In this document: piece by piece, positions 1-9,691 of the stretch
How the letters are laid out: every line of letters starts with the position of its first letter
Position numbering within the stretch: position 1 is the stretch's first letter
NCBI GenBank assembly: GCA_017533795.1
Contig: JAFWIH010000005.1
Span: 62,001-126,000 of the forward strand
Source: Clostridia bacterium
Lineage (GTDB): Bacteria; Bacillota; Clostridia; TANB77; CAG-508
DNA: 64,000 bases
Reading direction: 5' to 3'
The notes under the pieces: generated by a model
Told to the model about the DNA's origin: nothing
The model's input: only the letters and a program-made list of their open reading frames with translations
Database searches by the model: none
Made by a program: the position numbers and the translations under genes

Positions 1-423
1 GGTTTTTTAAACATGAAAGAAACATATTTTTTAAAACAGGAGGGAATAGTAACAATAAACTATGCCTATAATCAAGATGGAGTAGTAATGTATCCAGATT
101 TGATAAAAGTTAAAGTAGCATTAGATGATGGGGAAATATTAGGAATTGAAACTACAGGATACCTGAATTCACACCAAGAAAGAGATATATCCAAGATTAA
201 AATTACAAAGGAAATGGCAAAAACAAAATTAAATAAAGATTTGCAAATAATGAGTGAAGGATTGGCTGTAATCCCAACGGAATGGCAGACTGAAATATTG
301 TGTTATGAATTTAAGGGAAAGATTAAAGAAACGGAATTTTTAGTTTATATAAATGCTGAAAATGGAAAAGAAGAGGATATACTAATAATAACGAATACAC
401 CTAACGGAACATTGACTATGTAA
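1..423 (+). CDS. ypeB: Germination protein YpeB, C-terminal part (5' end outside window)
   Basis: The reading frame is open to the left edge (Gly-Phe-Leu-Asn before the first Met at 13), so this is the 3' end of a longer gene. The tail has the YpeB/PepSY signature: an INYAY segment, then YPDLIKVKVALDDGEILG, then GYLNSHQER. In Bacillus and Clostridia YpeB is a spore protein that stabilises the cortex-lytic enzyme SleB, usually encoded just upstream; that region is not visible here. It converges on the VanW gene, with a 36-bp-stem palindrome between the stop codons that could end transcription both ways. The family call is confident; the role is taken from the family. Confidence 0.85.
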   Translation, partial: GFLNMKETYFLKQEGIVTINYAYNQDGVVMYPDLIKVKVALDDGEILGIETTGYLNSHQERDISKIKITKEMAKTKLNKDLQIMSEGLAVIPTEWQTEILCYEFKGKIKETEFLVYINAENGKEEDILIITNTPNGTLTM

Positions 424-450
424 AGAACGATTTGCATTTGATTTGATTAA

Positions 451-535
451 GGTTTTCAACCAACAGGGACGGAGGAAACGGTCAAAGGGGACGGAGGATT
501 TTGACCGTTTCCTCCGTCCCTGTTGGTTGAAAACC
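451..535. repeat. Long perfect palindrome, copy A of a dispersed REP-like family
   Basis: The arms 451-486 and 500-535 are perfect reverse complements (36 bp) around a 13-base loop that itself contains GGGGACGGAGG. The same core recurs at 15042, 24554, 32040, 52155 and 55025. It sits between two convergent genes. It is far more GC-rich than its surroundings. There is no transposase inside. It resembles REP/BIME-type elements moved in trans by a RAYT (Y1) transposase, but that link is inference. Confidence 0.9.
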
Positions 536-546
536 ATTTGGTGTTT

Positions 547-2298
547 TTAGTGATGAACTTTATAAGTGTCTCTTGAAATAGTTGTAGATGAAATTACTTG
601 CCCATTTCTTTTTAGGGTTTTATATGTTGCGGAGGTAAAAGAATTGGTACCTCTACTAGTAATTCCAGAGGTGATTGTAACTTCACAATCACTGTCTTCT
701 TTTAAACCATATATATTAAATGTTGCAACTCCTTTGTCAACTGAACAAGTAATTTTTATTGCATAATTTCTATTATTTTTAAACTTAAAATCTTGAGATC
801 CATAAACAACTGTGGCATCTCTACCAGCTCCAATATAAGATGGAACAAATTGGTGATTCCTACGTTCTACAATATCTAAATTAGCATAAAGAGCGGCATT
901 GTATAGTGTTGTAGAAATTTGACAAATGCCTCCACCTAAACCTTGAACAACCTGACCATCTTGATATACTGCAGCTTCTTTATATCCAGCAGCTATTGTT
1001 CTTTCACCAACAACAGCATTGTAAGAAAATGTCTGACCTGGAAGAACAACAGTACCATTAACTTTACTTGCAGCCAGTTTTAGATTTGTTGTTCTGTCTC
1101 TGTTTGATGCGGGATACCTTGTGCTAAAAGAAGATAAAAGATCGGGAAAAGCTTCCATACCTATCATATTTGTAGTTACACTTGGTTTTAATGTTTGAAG
1201 AGGAATTACATATTCTTCTTTCGTTTCATTTAGCATGGCTTTTGCTTCTTCTAAAGATATTTTAAAATCTAATCCATTTTCTTCAGGATATACAATGTGA
1301 GTTATTGCATCATAGTGAGCATTAACAGCATCTTTATGTACTTCATTATATATTTTTTCAATGTTTAGCTTGTCAGGTTCTTTTTCTATTGTTGCAATTT
1401 CTATAGCACCGTTAGTATAGGATAAATTACCTAATTGTGAATTGATTGCTTCTATCATTTTAGAATTATCAATAACAACACCTGATTTACCAGCAGTTAC
1501 AACTAGATTATTACCATCTATATAGTAATCACTTTGTTTTACAGCGTCTGGAAGTTGAGTAGATATATCACTTAAAGTTTTATCTAATTGTTCTGTATTT
1601 ATAGTAAATGTAGGTTTTATATCTACATGGTTAATTAGTAATGATAACTTCTTAAAACTATTGGCAAAAATATTATTTCCAGAACCTATATCGAATGCAG
1701 CGTCTATTGCTGACAATACATTTATTTTAGTTTCTATTTGCTCAGGAGCAATGTTAGTTTCATATTCATTATGCTTTAGAATTATATCATTATTATCTAA
1801 TTTATCTTGAACATATGTAGAAATTTTATCGGTTGCAGCTTCTCTGTCCAAACCTGAAACATCAATTCCAAGTATAGAAATACCAGAGCTGATTATAGAA
1901 TTATTAGTATTTACAATTGTAAAAATAGTAAATGCTATAACTAAAATAGCAATTAAAGTAAAAACAATATTTTCACAAATTTTAAAAACAAAATGGCCAA
2001 TACTTGTTTCAGGTTGTACTTGACTAGAATTCTTTTCATTATCAGTAGTTTCAGAGTCTGAAGATTCTTCTGTTTTGATTTCATCTTTAGGAGTGCTAGT
2101 GTCATCTTCTATAACTTTTGGCTGTTCCTGACTTAATAATTCTTTTTGATTTTCATCACTTTTAGTGCTTTCGATTTTTTTAGAAGTTTCAGAGGTTTCT
2201 GAAGGTGTTTCATTATTAGAACTTTGAACTTCTTCGATTTTTGAATTATTTGTATTTAATTCTTCGTTTTCTTTCTTTTCTTTTTCTTCTAAAGCCAT
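547..2298 (-). CDS. VanW family membrane-anchored cell-wall protein
   Basis: 583 aa. Residues 1-102 are a Glu/Ser/Lys/Thr-rich cytoplasmic tail. One membrane segment spans about 103-130. A peptidoglycan-binding_4 type domain begins at the ILGIDVSGLDREAA segment (about 142). The VanW domain covers roughly 370-510, with LPGQTFSYN and GLGGGICQISTTLYNAAL. VanW proteins are widespread in Clostridia and thought to act on the cell wall; the reaction is unknown. A GGGAG ribosome site lies 6 bases before the ATG. A minus-strand promoter lies upstream. The gene is divergent from the GerMN gene. Confidence 0.9.
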   Translation of the reverse strand: MALEEKEKKENEELNTNNSKIEEVQSSNNETPSETSETSKKIESTKSDENQKELLSQEQPKVIEDDTSTPKDEIKTEESSDSETTDNEKNSSQVQPETSIGHFVFKICENIVFTLIAILVIAFTIFTIVNTNNSIISSGISILGIDVSGLDREAATDKISTYVQDKLDNNDIILKHNEYETNIAPEQIETKINVLSAIDAAFDIGSGNNIFANSFKKLSLLINHVDIKPTFTINTEQLDKTLSDISTQLPDAVKQSDYYIDGNNLVVTAGKSGVVIDNSKMIEAINSQLGNLSYTNGAIEIATIEKEPDKLNIEKIYNEVHKDAVNAHYDAITHIVYPEENGLDFKISLEEAKAMLNETKEEYVIPLQTLKPSVTTNMIGMEAFPDLLSSFSTRYPASNRDRTTNLKLAASKVNGTVVLPGQTFSYNAVVGERTIAAGYKEAAVYQDGQVVQGLGGGICQISTTLYNAALYANLDIVERRNHQFVPSYIGAGRDATVVYGSQDFKFKNNRNYAIKITCSVDKGVATFNIYGLKEDSDCEVTITSGITSRGTNSFTSATYKTLKRNGQVISSTTISRDTYKVHH

Positions 2299-2361
2299 TT
2301 TATTACTCCCATGAATAAAAATTGCATAAATATGCTAGATTTAAACAAAATCTCACATTTT

Positions 2362-2390
2362 ATTTTATATTATATTTATAGTTTTGTCAA
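2362..2390 (-). promoter_or_regulatory. Sigma-A-type promoter for the VanW gene
   Basis: On the minus strand: TTGACA (2390-2385), a 17-base spacer, TAAAAT (2367-2362), about 60 bases before the VanW start. This is a good match to the vegetative consensus, judged from sequence alone. Confidence 0.5.
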
Positions 2391-2476
2391 TGTGTTACAA
2401 GATGTAAATTTCTCCCAGTCAAACGGTTCTAAATTGGACAAAGTCTTAATAAAATATATTAAGGAGGATTAAAAAT

Positions 2477-3013
2477 ATGAAGGATAACAAATTGATTTTT
2501 ATTTTTTTTATTGTAGCAGCAATAATTGCAATTATTGGATACATTGGAGTTAATTATTTAAAAGAAAGTCAGGTGAATAGTGGCATAGAAGAATATATAC
2601 CACAAGAAGAAATAACAGATGAGCAAATGAGAAAAACAATGGTTAATCTTTATTTTTATAATAATGAAACAGGAGAGCTTGATACAGAAGCGAGACTTAT
2701 AGATGCTGTAGAGCTTTTAGAAAACCCATATACCAAGTTAGTTCAAATGTTAATAGATGGCCCTAAAAATGAGAAATTAAAGAAATTAATGCCAGAAGAT
2801 GTAAAAGTAATAAAAACTGAATTTAATTCAGGATGCGTAATAGTAGACTTATCTATAGAAGTATTGAATTATACTGAAGATAAAGATCTAAAGAATAAAT
2901 TGATTAACAGCATAGTAAATACATTAACAGAACTTTCAGAAGTTGAGAGTGTTAAGTTCTTAGTTAATGGTGAGCCAAACGAAGAGTTTAATGAAGAATA
3001 TATAAAATTATAG
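2477..3013 (+). CDS. GerMN domain-containing membrane-anchored protein
   Basis: 178 aa. An N-terminal membrane anchor (about 5-28) is not followed by a lipobox cysteine. One GerMN domain follows (about 53-178), recognisable from VNLYFYN, LVQMLIDGP and the closing VKFLVNGEP. GerM of Bacillus has two such domains and works in sporulation and germination; this is a single-domain version. AAGGAGG lies 8 bases before the ATG. The gene is transcribed alone, divergent from the VanW gene. The sporulation role is inferred from the family. Confidence 0.8.
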   Translation: MKDNKLIFIFFIVAAIIAIIGYIGVNYLKESQVNSGIEEYIPQEEITDEQMRKTMVNLYFYNNETGELDTEARLIDAVELLENPYTKLVQMLIDGPKNEKLKKLMPEDVKVIKTEFNSGCVIVDLSIEVLNYTEDKDLKNKLINSIVNTLTELSEVESVKFLVNGEPNEEFNEEYIKL

Positions 3014-3202
3014 TTTATTTATAATTTTATATAGTTTTACATATTTTAAAAAATGACTAAAATTATTTAAAAAATATTCTACTTCATTTAATGAGCACAT
3101 TGTATTATTTTTTAAATTCATAAAATTTATTTTGTTTTTATGAGGCGACATAGTGCCTCTATTTTTTTGACAATTTGAAGTTGCTCTATATAAATTGTTC
3201 AA
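3008..3202 (-). CDS. Possible small protein (64 aa), unknown
   Basis: On the minus strand an AGGAG sits 7 bases before a TTG at 3202 that opens a 64-codon frame (a GTG three codons earlier is too close to the ribosome site). The product is basic, with a predicted C-terminal helix around EVEYFLNNFSHFLKYVKLYK. It fills an otherwise empty 280-bp gap, diverges from trmN6 and overlaps the 3' end of the GerMN gene by 6 bp. I do not recognise the family. Support is only the ribosome site, a gene-like composition and the gap. Confidence 0.35.
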   Translation of the reverse strand: MNNLYRATSNCQKNRGTMSPHKNKINFMNLKNNTMCSLNEVEYFLNNFSHFLKYVKLYKIINKL

Positions 3203-3228
3203 ATCAATCACTCCTAAAAAGTTTATTT

Positions 3229-3257
3229 TTGCAATAAAAAGAAATTTATTATATAAT
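3229..3257 (+). promoter_or_regulatory. Sigma-A-type promoter of trmN6-rsmI
   Basis: TTGCAA (3229-3234), 17-base spacer, TATAAT (3252-3257), 36 bases before the trmN6 start codon. It matches the consensus well and faces a two-gene operon. Confidence 0.6.
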
Positions 3258-3292
3258 ATGTAAACAAAGTAAAAAAAGTACGAGGTATATTG

Positions 3293-4045
3293 ATGAAAGA
3301 TATATTAAAGGAAAATGAAAGAATAGATGACTTAGAGTTTAAAAATTTAAAGATAATTCAGAATTCAGATGGATTTTGTTTTGGAATTGATAGCGTATTA
3401 CTTTCGGATTTTGCAAAAAAAATAAAAAAAGGAGCTAAAGTAATAGATTTAGGGACAGGAAGCGGAATAATAAGTATTCTTTTATGCGGAAAAACTGAAG
3501 CAAGAGAAATCATTGGAGTAGAGGTGCAAAAAGAAGTATATGATATGGCAACAAGAAGTGCTAAGTTAAACAAATTAGAAAATAGATTTAAAATAATAAA
3601 CAAAAATATAAAAGATTTAAAAAATGTGTTTAAACCTAACAGCTTTGATGTAGTAGTGACAAACCCACCATATAAAAAGTCAAATACAGGATTAAAAAAT
3701 GAAATAGAAAAGAAGTATATTTCTAGGCATGAAGTCAAAGCAAATTTAGAAGATTTTATAGACATGACTAAATATTTATTAAAAGATAAAGGGGAATTCT
3801 ATATGGTGCATAGGCCAGATAGATTAGTAGATATTTTATATTTAATGAGAAAGCATAAAATAGAACCAAAACAAATTAAGTTTGTGTGCCCAAATGTCGA
3901 AAAATCTCCAAATCTAGTATTAATAAAAGGAATAAAAAACGGAGGGCAATTCTTGAAAGTAGAAAAAAATTTGTATGTATACAATGAGGACGGAACTTAT
4001 ACAGATGAAATATTGAAAATATATAATAAGGAGATAAAAAAATGA
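3293..4045 (+). CDS. tRNA1(Val) (adenine37-N6)-methyltransferase, YabB/TrmN6 family
   Basis: 250 aa from ATG 3293, with GAGG 7 bases upstream; the TTG at 3290 is less likely. It is a class I SAM-dependent methyltransferase: VIDLGTGSGIISILL is the SAM-binding loop (about 50-64) and VVTNPPY the N6-adenine catalytic motif (about 124). The family modifies A37 of a valine tRNA. Its stop overlaps the rsmI start (ATGA), so the two are translationally coupled. The trmN6-rsmI-abrB order is the same as yabB-yabC-abrB in Bacillus. Confidence 0.9.
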   Translation: MKDILKENERIDDLEFKNLKIIQNSDGFCFGIDSVLLSDFAKKIKKGAKVIDLGTGSGIISILLCGKTEAREIIGVEVQKEVYDMATRSAKLNKLENRFKIINKNIKDLKNVFKPNSFDVVVTNPPYKKSNTGLKNEIEKKYISRHEVKANLEDFIDMTKYLLKDKGEFYMVHRPDRLVDILYLMRKHKIEPKQIKFVCPNVEKSPNLVLIKGIKNGGQFLKVEKNLYVYNEDGTYTDEILKIYNKEIKK

Positions 4046-4872
4046 AAGGAAATTTATATGTTGTTGCAACACCAATAGGAAACTTAGAGGATATAACAAT
4101 AAGAGCATTAAGTGTTTTAAAAGAAGTAGATTTAATAGCTGCAGAAGATACAAGGCACACACTAAAGCTTTTAAATCATTATGAAATAACAAAGCCTCTA
4201 ATAAGTTATCACAGACATAATGAAGAAACAAAAAAAGATGTATTGGTAGAAAAATTAAAAAAAGGGGAAAACATTGCGCTTGTTTCTGATGCGGGAACTC
4301 CTGGAATATGTGATCCAGGGGAAGGGATAATAAGGGAGGCAATAAAAGAAAATATTAAAATTATTCCTATTCCAGGAGCATGTGCATTTGTAAATGCATT
4401 AATATGTTCAGGTATGGATACTAAGGAATTTATATTTTTAGGATTCTTGCCATTGAATAAAAAATTGAGGAAACAGAAATTAGAAGAAATTAGAATCAGC
4501 ACAAAAACATTAATTATATATGAAGCACCACATAAACTGGAGAATACATTAAGAGATTTATGCAAAGTTTTGGAGAATAGAAAAATAGTACTTGCAAAAG
4601 AACTTACTAAAATTCATGAGGAATTCATAAGAGGAACAGCTCAGGAATTACTAAATAAACTAGATAACTTAAAAGGTGAATTTATTATTATAATTGAAGG
4701 AACGTCAAGTATAGATGAAAATAAGGATGAGCTAAACAATCTAAGCTTAGATGAACATTATAAGCTTTATGAAGAAAAGGGATATGATAAAAAAGAAATT
4801 ATAAAGAAAATCGCAAAAGATAGAAATGTAAGCAAAAATGAAATATATATGTTTTTTGTAGATAAAAAATAA
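4042..4872 (+). CDS. rsmI: 16S rRNA (cytidine1402-2'-O)-methyltransferase
   Basis: 276 aa. It opens with the tetrapyrrole-methylase-type signature LYVVATPIGNLEDIT, followed by AAEDTR and LVSDAGTPGICDPG, all diagnostic of RsmI. The enzyme methylates the 2'-hydroxyl of C1402 in the ribosomal P site using SAM. The start overlaps the trmN6 stop by 4 bp. A bidirectional terminator follows directly. Length and motifs match the family. Confidence 0.95.
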   Translation: MKGNLYVVATPIGNLEDITIRALSVLKEVDLIAAEDTRHTLKLLNHYEITKPLISYHRHNEETKKDVLVEKLKKGENIALVSDAGTPGICDPGEGIIREAIKENIKIIPIPGACAFVNALICSGMDTKEFIFLGFLPLNKKLRKQKLEEIRISTKTLIIYEAPHKLENTLRDLCKVLENRKIVLAKELTKIHEEFIRGTAQELLNKLDNLKGEFIIIIEGTSSIDENKDELNNLSLDEHYKLYEEKGYDKKEIIKKIAKDRNVSKNEIYMFFVDKK

Positions 4873-4876
4873 AAAA

Positions 4877-4902
4877 CCCTATTATTTAATAGGGCTTTTT
4901 TT
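4877..4902. terminator. Bidirectional intrinsic terminator between rsmI and abrB
   Basis: CCCTATT (4877-4883) pairs with AATAGGG (4888-4894) around a 4-base loop. An A-run before and a T-run after let it work on both strands; it lies between convergent genes. Confidence 0.85.
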
Positions 4903-5173
4903 ATTTTTTAGATTTTGCTTCTTCTTTTTCACTTAAAGCAGCTAGTTTTTTAGCACATTTATTACAAACTAATTTATCATTATATTCTACTAAATTTTTT
5001 GTATTACCACAAAAAACACAATTTGGTTCATATTTTTTTAAAACTATTGTTGATCCATCTACAAATATTTCTACAGGATCCTTTACCTTAATATCAAATT
5101 TATTTCTGATTTCTATTGGAATAACTACTCTTCCTAATTCATCCATTCTTCTAACAATACCAGTTGACTTCAT
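4901..5173 (-). CDS. AbrB-type transition-state regulator with C-terminal zinc-ribbon-like module
   Basis: 90 aa. Residues 1-50 form a SpoVT/AbrB swapped-hairpin DNA-binding domain (GIVRRMDELGRVVIPIEIRN). Residues 52-73 carry two CxxC pairs (C52/C55 and C70/C73) that suggest a bound zinc, followed by a charged tail. AbrB-type proteins repress stationary-phase and sporulation genes; spo0A is also in this window. AAGGGGG precedes the ATG. The exact AbrB/Abh paralogue cannot be told. Confidence 0.88.
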   Translation of the reverse strand: MKSTGIVRRMDELGRVVIPIEIRNKFDIKVKDPVEIFVDGSTIVLKKYEPNCVFCGNTKNLVEYNDKLVCNKCAKKLAALSEKEEAKSKK

Positions 5174-5314
5174 AATAAATCCCCCTTAAATTTTACAAAA
5201 TTCGACATCTCTTTTTCACATATAATCTTATCACATTTTTATGTTTTGGTCAATAGAAATGGTAACATATTTTACAAGAAGTGGAATATATTTTATAAAA
5301 GTGTGAGGAAAATA

Positions 5315-5893
5315 ATGTTAAATTTTTTGTGGCCAATATTTATAAGTGTTTCTTTTATTTATGCTTTCCTAACAGGAAACATAGATAAAGTTAATAATTC
5401 TATATTTGAATCAACTAAATCAGCAGTTGAACTTTCTATTAATTTAATTGGGACAATGTGTTTCTGGAATGGAATTATGGAAATAGCTACTAAAACTAGT
5501 ATAATAGATAAGTTAACTAAAGGATTACAACCTTTAATTACTTTTTTATTTCCGGAAATAGAAAAAGAAAACAGAGTAAATAAAGAAATCTCTTTAAATA
5601 TTATTGCTAATATTCTTGGATTAGGCAATGCTGCAACACCAACAGGATTAAAAGTAATGAAGTCTTTGCAAAATGAGAATAAAAATAAAGAAAAAATATC
5701 GAACTCTATGATTATGTTTATTGTAATTAATACAGCATCACTTCAACTAATACCAACAACAGTAATAGCAATAAGAAGCTCTATGGCATCTTCTAATCCA
5801 ACTAAAATACTAATCCCTGTTTGGATTGCTACAGTTTGTGCAGCAGCGACAGCTGTAATTATTACAAAAATATTTACGAAAAGGAGCAGCTAA
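5315..5893 (+). CDS. spmA: Spore maturation protein A
   Basis: 192 aa from ATG 5315, preceded by TGAGGA; this length fits SpmA (about 196 aa in Bacillus), whereas starts further upstream add an unrelated tail. It is a multi-span membrane protein with the nucleoside-recognition/Gate fold, including NILGLGNAATPTGLKVM. SpmA and SpmB act together in spore core dehydration. spmB starts 2 bases after the stop. Confidence 0.9.
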   Translation: MLNFLWPIFISVSFIYAFLTGNIDKVNNSIFESTKSAVELSINLIGTMCFWNGIMEIATKTSIIDKLTKGLQPLITFLFPEIEKENRVNKEISLNIIANILGLGNAATPTGLKVMKSLQNENKNKEKISNSMIMFIVINTASLQLIPTTVIAIRSSMASSNPTKILIPVWIATVCAAATAVIITKIFTKRSS

Positions 5894-5894
5894 T

Positions 5895-6425
5895 TTGAAA
5901 TTTATAGATTATCTTTCTAGTTCTGCAATGCCTATAATTATTTTACTTATTGTTTTTTATGGAGTATTAGAAAAAAACAAGGTTTTTGATAATTTTTTAA
6001 TTGGTGCAAAAGAAGGATTAGAAATGGTAGTAAAAATTTTTCCTACATTGGTTGGGCTATTTGTTGCAATAGGTTCACTTAGGACGTCTGGAATTATAGA
6101 TTTATTAATTAACTTTATAAAACCAATATTAATTATTCTAAAGATTCCTAGTGAAATTATGCCTCTTGCAATGTTGAGACCAATTTCAGGCAGTGCATCA
6201 ATGGCAGTTGCAACAGATATTATGAAAAAATTTGGCGTAGATAGCAAAATAGGTTTAATAACTTCAACAATAATGGGGTCAACAGAAACTACCCTGTATA
6301 CAATTTCAATTTATACTGGAAGTGTGGGAATTAAAAAAACAAGATTTGTATTATGTGCAGCCTTAACGGCTGATATAGTAAGCGTTATAGTTTCTGTATT
6401 TATTTGGAATATTCTAGAATTTTAA
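5895..6425 (+). CDS. spmB: Spore maturation protein B
   Basis: 176 aa, beginning at a TTG with AAAGGAG 8 bases before it. It is the membrane-embedded partner of SpmA and has the same Gate fold: LRPISGSASMAVATDIM and STIMGSTETTLYTISIY are family hallmarks. Spacing of 1-2 bp to spmA means one transcript. The role in spore core dehydration is from the Bacillus family. Confidence 0.92.
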   Translation: MKFIDYLSSSAMPIIILLIVFYGVLEKNKVFDNFLIGAKEGLEMVVKIFPTLVGLFVAIGSLRTSGIIDLLINFIKPILIILKIPSEIMPLAMLRPISGSASMAVATDIMKKFGVDSKIGLITSTIMGSTETTLYTISIYTGSVGIKKTRFVLCAALTADIVSVIVSVFIWNILEF

Positions 6426-6510
6426 AACAGATTTTTTTATATTTGGGGGGATTTATGTAAAATTCGTCGAATATTATAATAGCATAAAATTAAAAGAGAG
6501 TGAGGCAGGA

Positions 6511-8289
6511 ATGGCACGATATAGTGAAGATATATTAGAAGATATAAGACAATCAAATGATATAGTAGATGTAATTTCACAATATGTTCGTTTAAAAAGA
6601 AGTGGTAGAAATTTCTTCGGATTATGTCCTTTTCACAACGAAAAATCACCTTCTTTTTCTGTTTCACCAGATAAGCAAATATTCCATTGTTTTGGATGTG
6701 GAGTAGGAGGCAATATTTTTACTTTTATAAGCAAAATTGAAGGTATAAGTTTTAAAGAATCAGTTGAAGTTTTAGCAGAAAGAGCAAATATACAATTGCC
6801 TAAGATTGAAAATAGTAAAGAAAGCTATAAAGAAGAATTAAAAGCAAAAGTTTATAAAGTTAATAAATTTACTGCAGATTTTTATCACAAAAACTTATAT
6901 CAGCCTACTTCAAAGATAGCTCAAGAATATATAAAAAAAAGAAAACTAAATAATGAAACATTAAAATCATTTCAAATAGGATTTTCTGGAAAGTTTGATG
7001 AGTTATATAAGGCCTTAAAAAAAGAAGGCTTTGGCGAACAAGAAATACTAGAATCAGGTTTAGTAAATAAAAATGATAATGGCAAATTTATTGATAGATA
7101 TCGTAATAGACTTATGTTTCCAATTTGTGATACTAGAGGACGAGTTATAGCTTTTGGAGGACGAGTACTTGATAATTCAAAACCTAAATATATTAATTCA
7201 CCTGAAAATATTGTATATAGTAAAGGAAGACATTTATTTGGACTAAATGTAGCCAAAAAAGGAGATACTAAAACATTATTAATAGTTGAAGGATATATGG
7301 ATGTAATATCTTTGCATCAAAGAGGAATAACAAATGTTGTGGCTGCTCTGGGAACAGCACTAACACAGCAACAGGGATGGTTACTTAGAAAGAATACAGA
7401 AAAGGTAATACTAGGATTTGATTCTGATGGAGCTGGACAAACAGCTATAATAAGATCTCTAGAAATATTACAAAATATGGGATGTGATATGAGGGTTTTA
7501 CAAATGGAAGGTGCAAAAGACCCAGATGAATACATTTTAAAGTATGGAGTAGTTAGATTCCAAAATCTTATGCAAAATGCAATTTCACTTTTTGAATTTA
7601 AGGTAAAAAATTTAAAGCAAGGATTAAACTTAGAAAATAGTAATGATAAAATAAAATTCCTAAATGAAATAGCAAAATTACTTGCAAAAATAGATAATAC
7701 AATGGAAAAAGAAGTATACATTGAAAAGATTTCAAAGACATATGATATTTCTAAAGAAGCTATATATGCACAAGTAAATAAGCTTTCGTATGTAAATTCA
7801 AAAGGTGGACAAATTCTGGAAAAATCAAAACCAATTCCACATTTAAAAAGGAAAGAAGAAAGCACTATTCCTGAAAATATAAAAAAAAGAGAAAATACAA
7901 TTCTATCTATTTTAATTAATAAGCCAGAATCATATAAGTTAATTAGTAGCAAAATAAAGCCAGAAGATTTTAAGTATGACTTAAACAGAATAATTGCTAA
8001 TAGTTTGTATGAAGAGTTAGAAAAAGGAAATAGTAATATTAGCAACGTTTTAGATTCATTTGAAGAAGAAACAAGAAATCATGTAACAATGATTATGGCA
8101 TATGACTTGGAAATAGATAACTTAGAAAAAGCGATAAATGACATTTTAAATTCATATAAAAGGGAAAAACTTGATAATAGAAAATTAGAAATTATAGAGG
8201 AACTAGAGCAAGAATTAGATGCTGATACAAAAAAAAGTTTAGAAAAAGAGCTAAGCAGTATAATTAATGAATTAGCTAAAATAAAATAG
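6511..8289 (+). CDS. dnaG: DNA primase
   Basis: 592 aa. An N-terminal CHC2 zinc finger uses C39, H42, C60 and C63. The Toprim catalytic core contains [11 protein letters not shown] (about 252-262) and DSDGAGQ. The C-terminal region is the helicase-binding domain. It makes the RNA primers for replication. TGAGGCAGG precedes the ATG. A TATAAT at 6475 could be the -10 of its promoter, but no good -35 is visible. It is followed by rpoD, the usual macromolecular-synthesis arrangement. Confidence 0.97.
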   Translation: MARYSEDILEDIRQSNDIVDVISQYVRLKRSGRNFFGLCPFHNEKSPSFSVSPDKQIFHCFGCGVGGNIFTFISKIEGISFKESVEVLAERANIQLPKIENSKESYKEELKAKVYKVNKFTADFYHKNLYQPTSKIAQEYIKKRKLNNETLKSFQIGFSGKFDELYKALKKEGFGEQEILESGLVNKNDNGKFIDRYRNRLMFPICDTRGRVIAFGGRVLDNSKPKYINSPENIVYSKGRHLFGLNVAKKGDTKTLLIVEGYMDVISLHQRGITNVVAALGTALTQQQGWLLRKNTEKVILGFDSDGAGQTAIIRSLEILQNMGCDMRVLQMEGAKDPDEYILKYGVVRFQNLMQNAISLFEFKVKNLKQGLNLENSNDKIKFLNEIAKLLAKIDNTMEKEVYIEKISKTYDISKEAIYAQVNKLSYVNSKGGQILEKSKPIPHLKRKEESTIPENIKKRENTILSILINKPESYKLISSKIKPEDFKYDLNRIIANSLYEELEKGNSNISNVLDSFEEETRNHVTMIMAYDLEIDNLEKAINDILNSYKREKLDNRKLEIIEELEQELDADTKKSLEKELSSIINELAKIK

Positions 8290-8302
8290 GGGTGTGAATA
8301 TA

Positions 8303-9685
8303 ATGGCAAGAAAAAAAGAAGAAGCTACAGAAAAAAAAGAAGAAAAGAAAACAAAAATTACAAAAAAGGAAGAAGTAAAAAAGGAAGAAAAGAAGAAAGA
8401 AACAAAAAAAACTGAATCAAAAGAACCTCAACAAAAAAAGAAAGTAGCAAAAAAGGAACCCAAAAAAGAACCCAAAAAAGAACCTGAATCAAAAAAGAAA
8501 GAAACCAAAAAAGAAGAAATACAAGAAGAACAAGTAAAAGATGAAGAGATAGTTAAAGAAGAAATAAGTATTGATGATGAAAAATCAAATTTAACAGATG
8601 ACGAAAAGAGAAAAATAAAAGTTGAAAAAATATTAAAAAAGGCAAAAGAAAATGGAAAAATAACATATGGGGAGCTTGCAACAGAACTAAATGATATAAA
8701 TCCAGACCAAATTGACAAAGTTTTTGATGAATTTGAAAAACTTGGTGTGGATCTATTAAAAGATGAATTTGAAGAAGAACCAGATGAAGAAGACTTAAAA
8801 GAAGTAGAGGATCTTAAATTAGATGAAATAACAGATGATAATAATTATGAAGGAATAAATGTTGATGATCCTGTTAGAATGTATTTAAGAGAAATTGGTA
8901 GAATACCATTATTAACATATGAACAAGAACTAGATTTAGCAAAAAGAATTTTAGATGGGGACGAAGAAGCTAGACAAGAATTAGCAGAATCTAACTTAAG
9001 ATTAGTGGTGAGTATAGCTAAAAAATATGTTGGAAGAGGCATGTTATTTTTAGATTTAATTCAAGAGGGAAATATGGGACTAATTAAGGCTGTTGAAAAA
9101 TTTGATTATACAAAAGGTTTCAAATTTAGTACGTATGCAACTTGGTGGATTAGACAAGCAATTACAAGAGCGATAGCAGACCAGGCTAGAACAATAAGAA
9201 TACCAGTTCACATGGTAGAAACTATTAATAAATTAATAAGAACTTCAAGACATTTATTACAACAATTAGGTAGGGAACCATTGCCGGAAGAAATTGCAGA
9301 AGAAATGGAAATACCAGTTGAAAAAGTTATGGAAATACAAAAAATAGCACAAGATCCTGTTTCACTTGAAACCCCTATTGGCGAAGAAGATGATAGTCAT
9401 TTAGGAGATTTTATTCCAGACGATGATTCACCTGCACCTCATGATTCAGCAGCATATACTCTTTTAAAAGAACAATTAGAAGAAGTTATGGGGACACTAA
9501 CACCAAGAGAGGCAAAAGTTTTGAAATTAAGATTTGGTCTAGAAGATGGTAAAGCGAGAACACTTGAAGAAGTAGGGAGAGAATTTGAGGTAACAAGAGA
9601 GAGAATTCGTCAAATTGAAGCTAAAGCTTTAAGAAAACTAAGACATCCATCTCGTTCAAAGAAACTTAAAGATTATATGGGGTAG
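8303..9685 (+). CDS. rpoD: Primary sigma factor RpoD/SigA
   Basis: 460 aa from ATG 8303 (AGGGGTG 8 bases upstream). The first 90 residues are an unusual Lys/Glu low-complexity extension with a KKEP triplet repeat. Region 1.1 follows (about 95-170), then region 1.2 ([17 protein letters not shown]), region 2 ([20 protein letters not shown]), region 3 and region 4 ([20 protein letters not shown]). It directs RNA polymerase to vegetative promoters such as the TTGACA/TATAAT pairs in this window. It lies 13 bp after dnaG. Confidence 0.97.
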   Translation: MARKKEEATEKKEEKKTKITKKEEVKKEEKKKETKKTESKEPQQKKKVAKKEPKKEPKKEPESKKKETKKEEIQEEQVKDEEIVKEEISIDDEKSNLTDDEKRKIKVEKILKKAKENGKITYGELATELNDINPDQIDKVFDEFEKLGVDLLKDEFEEEPDEEDLKEVEDLKLDEITDDNNYEGINVDDPVRMYLREIGRIPLLTYEQELDLAKRILDGDEEARQELAESNLRLVVSIAKKYVGRGMLFLDLIQEGNMGLIKAVEKFDYTKGFKFSTYATWWIRQAITRAIADQARTIRIPVHMVETINKLIRTSRHLLQQLGREPLPEEIAEEMEIPVEKVMEIQKIAQDPVSLETPIGEEDDSHLGDFIPDDDSPAPHDSAAYTLLKEQLEEVMGTLTPREAKVLKLRFGLEDGKARTLEEVGREFEVTRERIRQIEAKALRKLRHPSRSKKLKDYMG

Positions 9686-9691
9686 ATAAAT

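Noticed and set aside
3876..4342. Long reverse-strand ORFs over trmN6 and rsmI
   Set aside because: Ile/Leu/Phe-rich shadows of conserved + strand genes.
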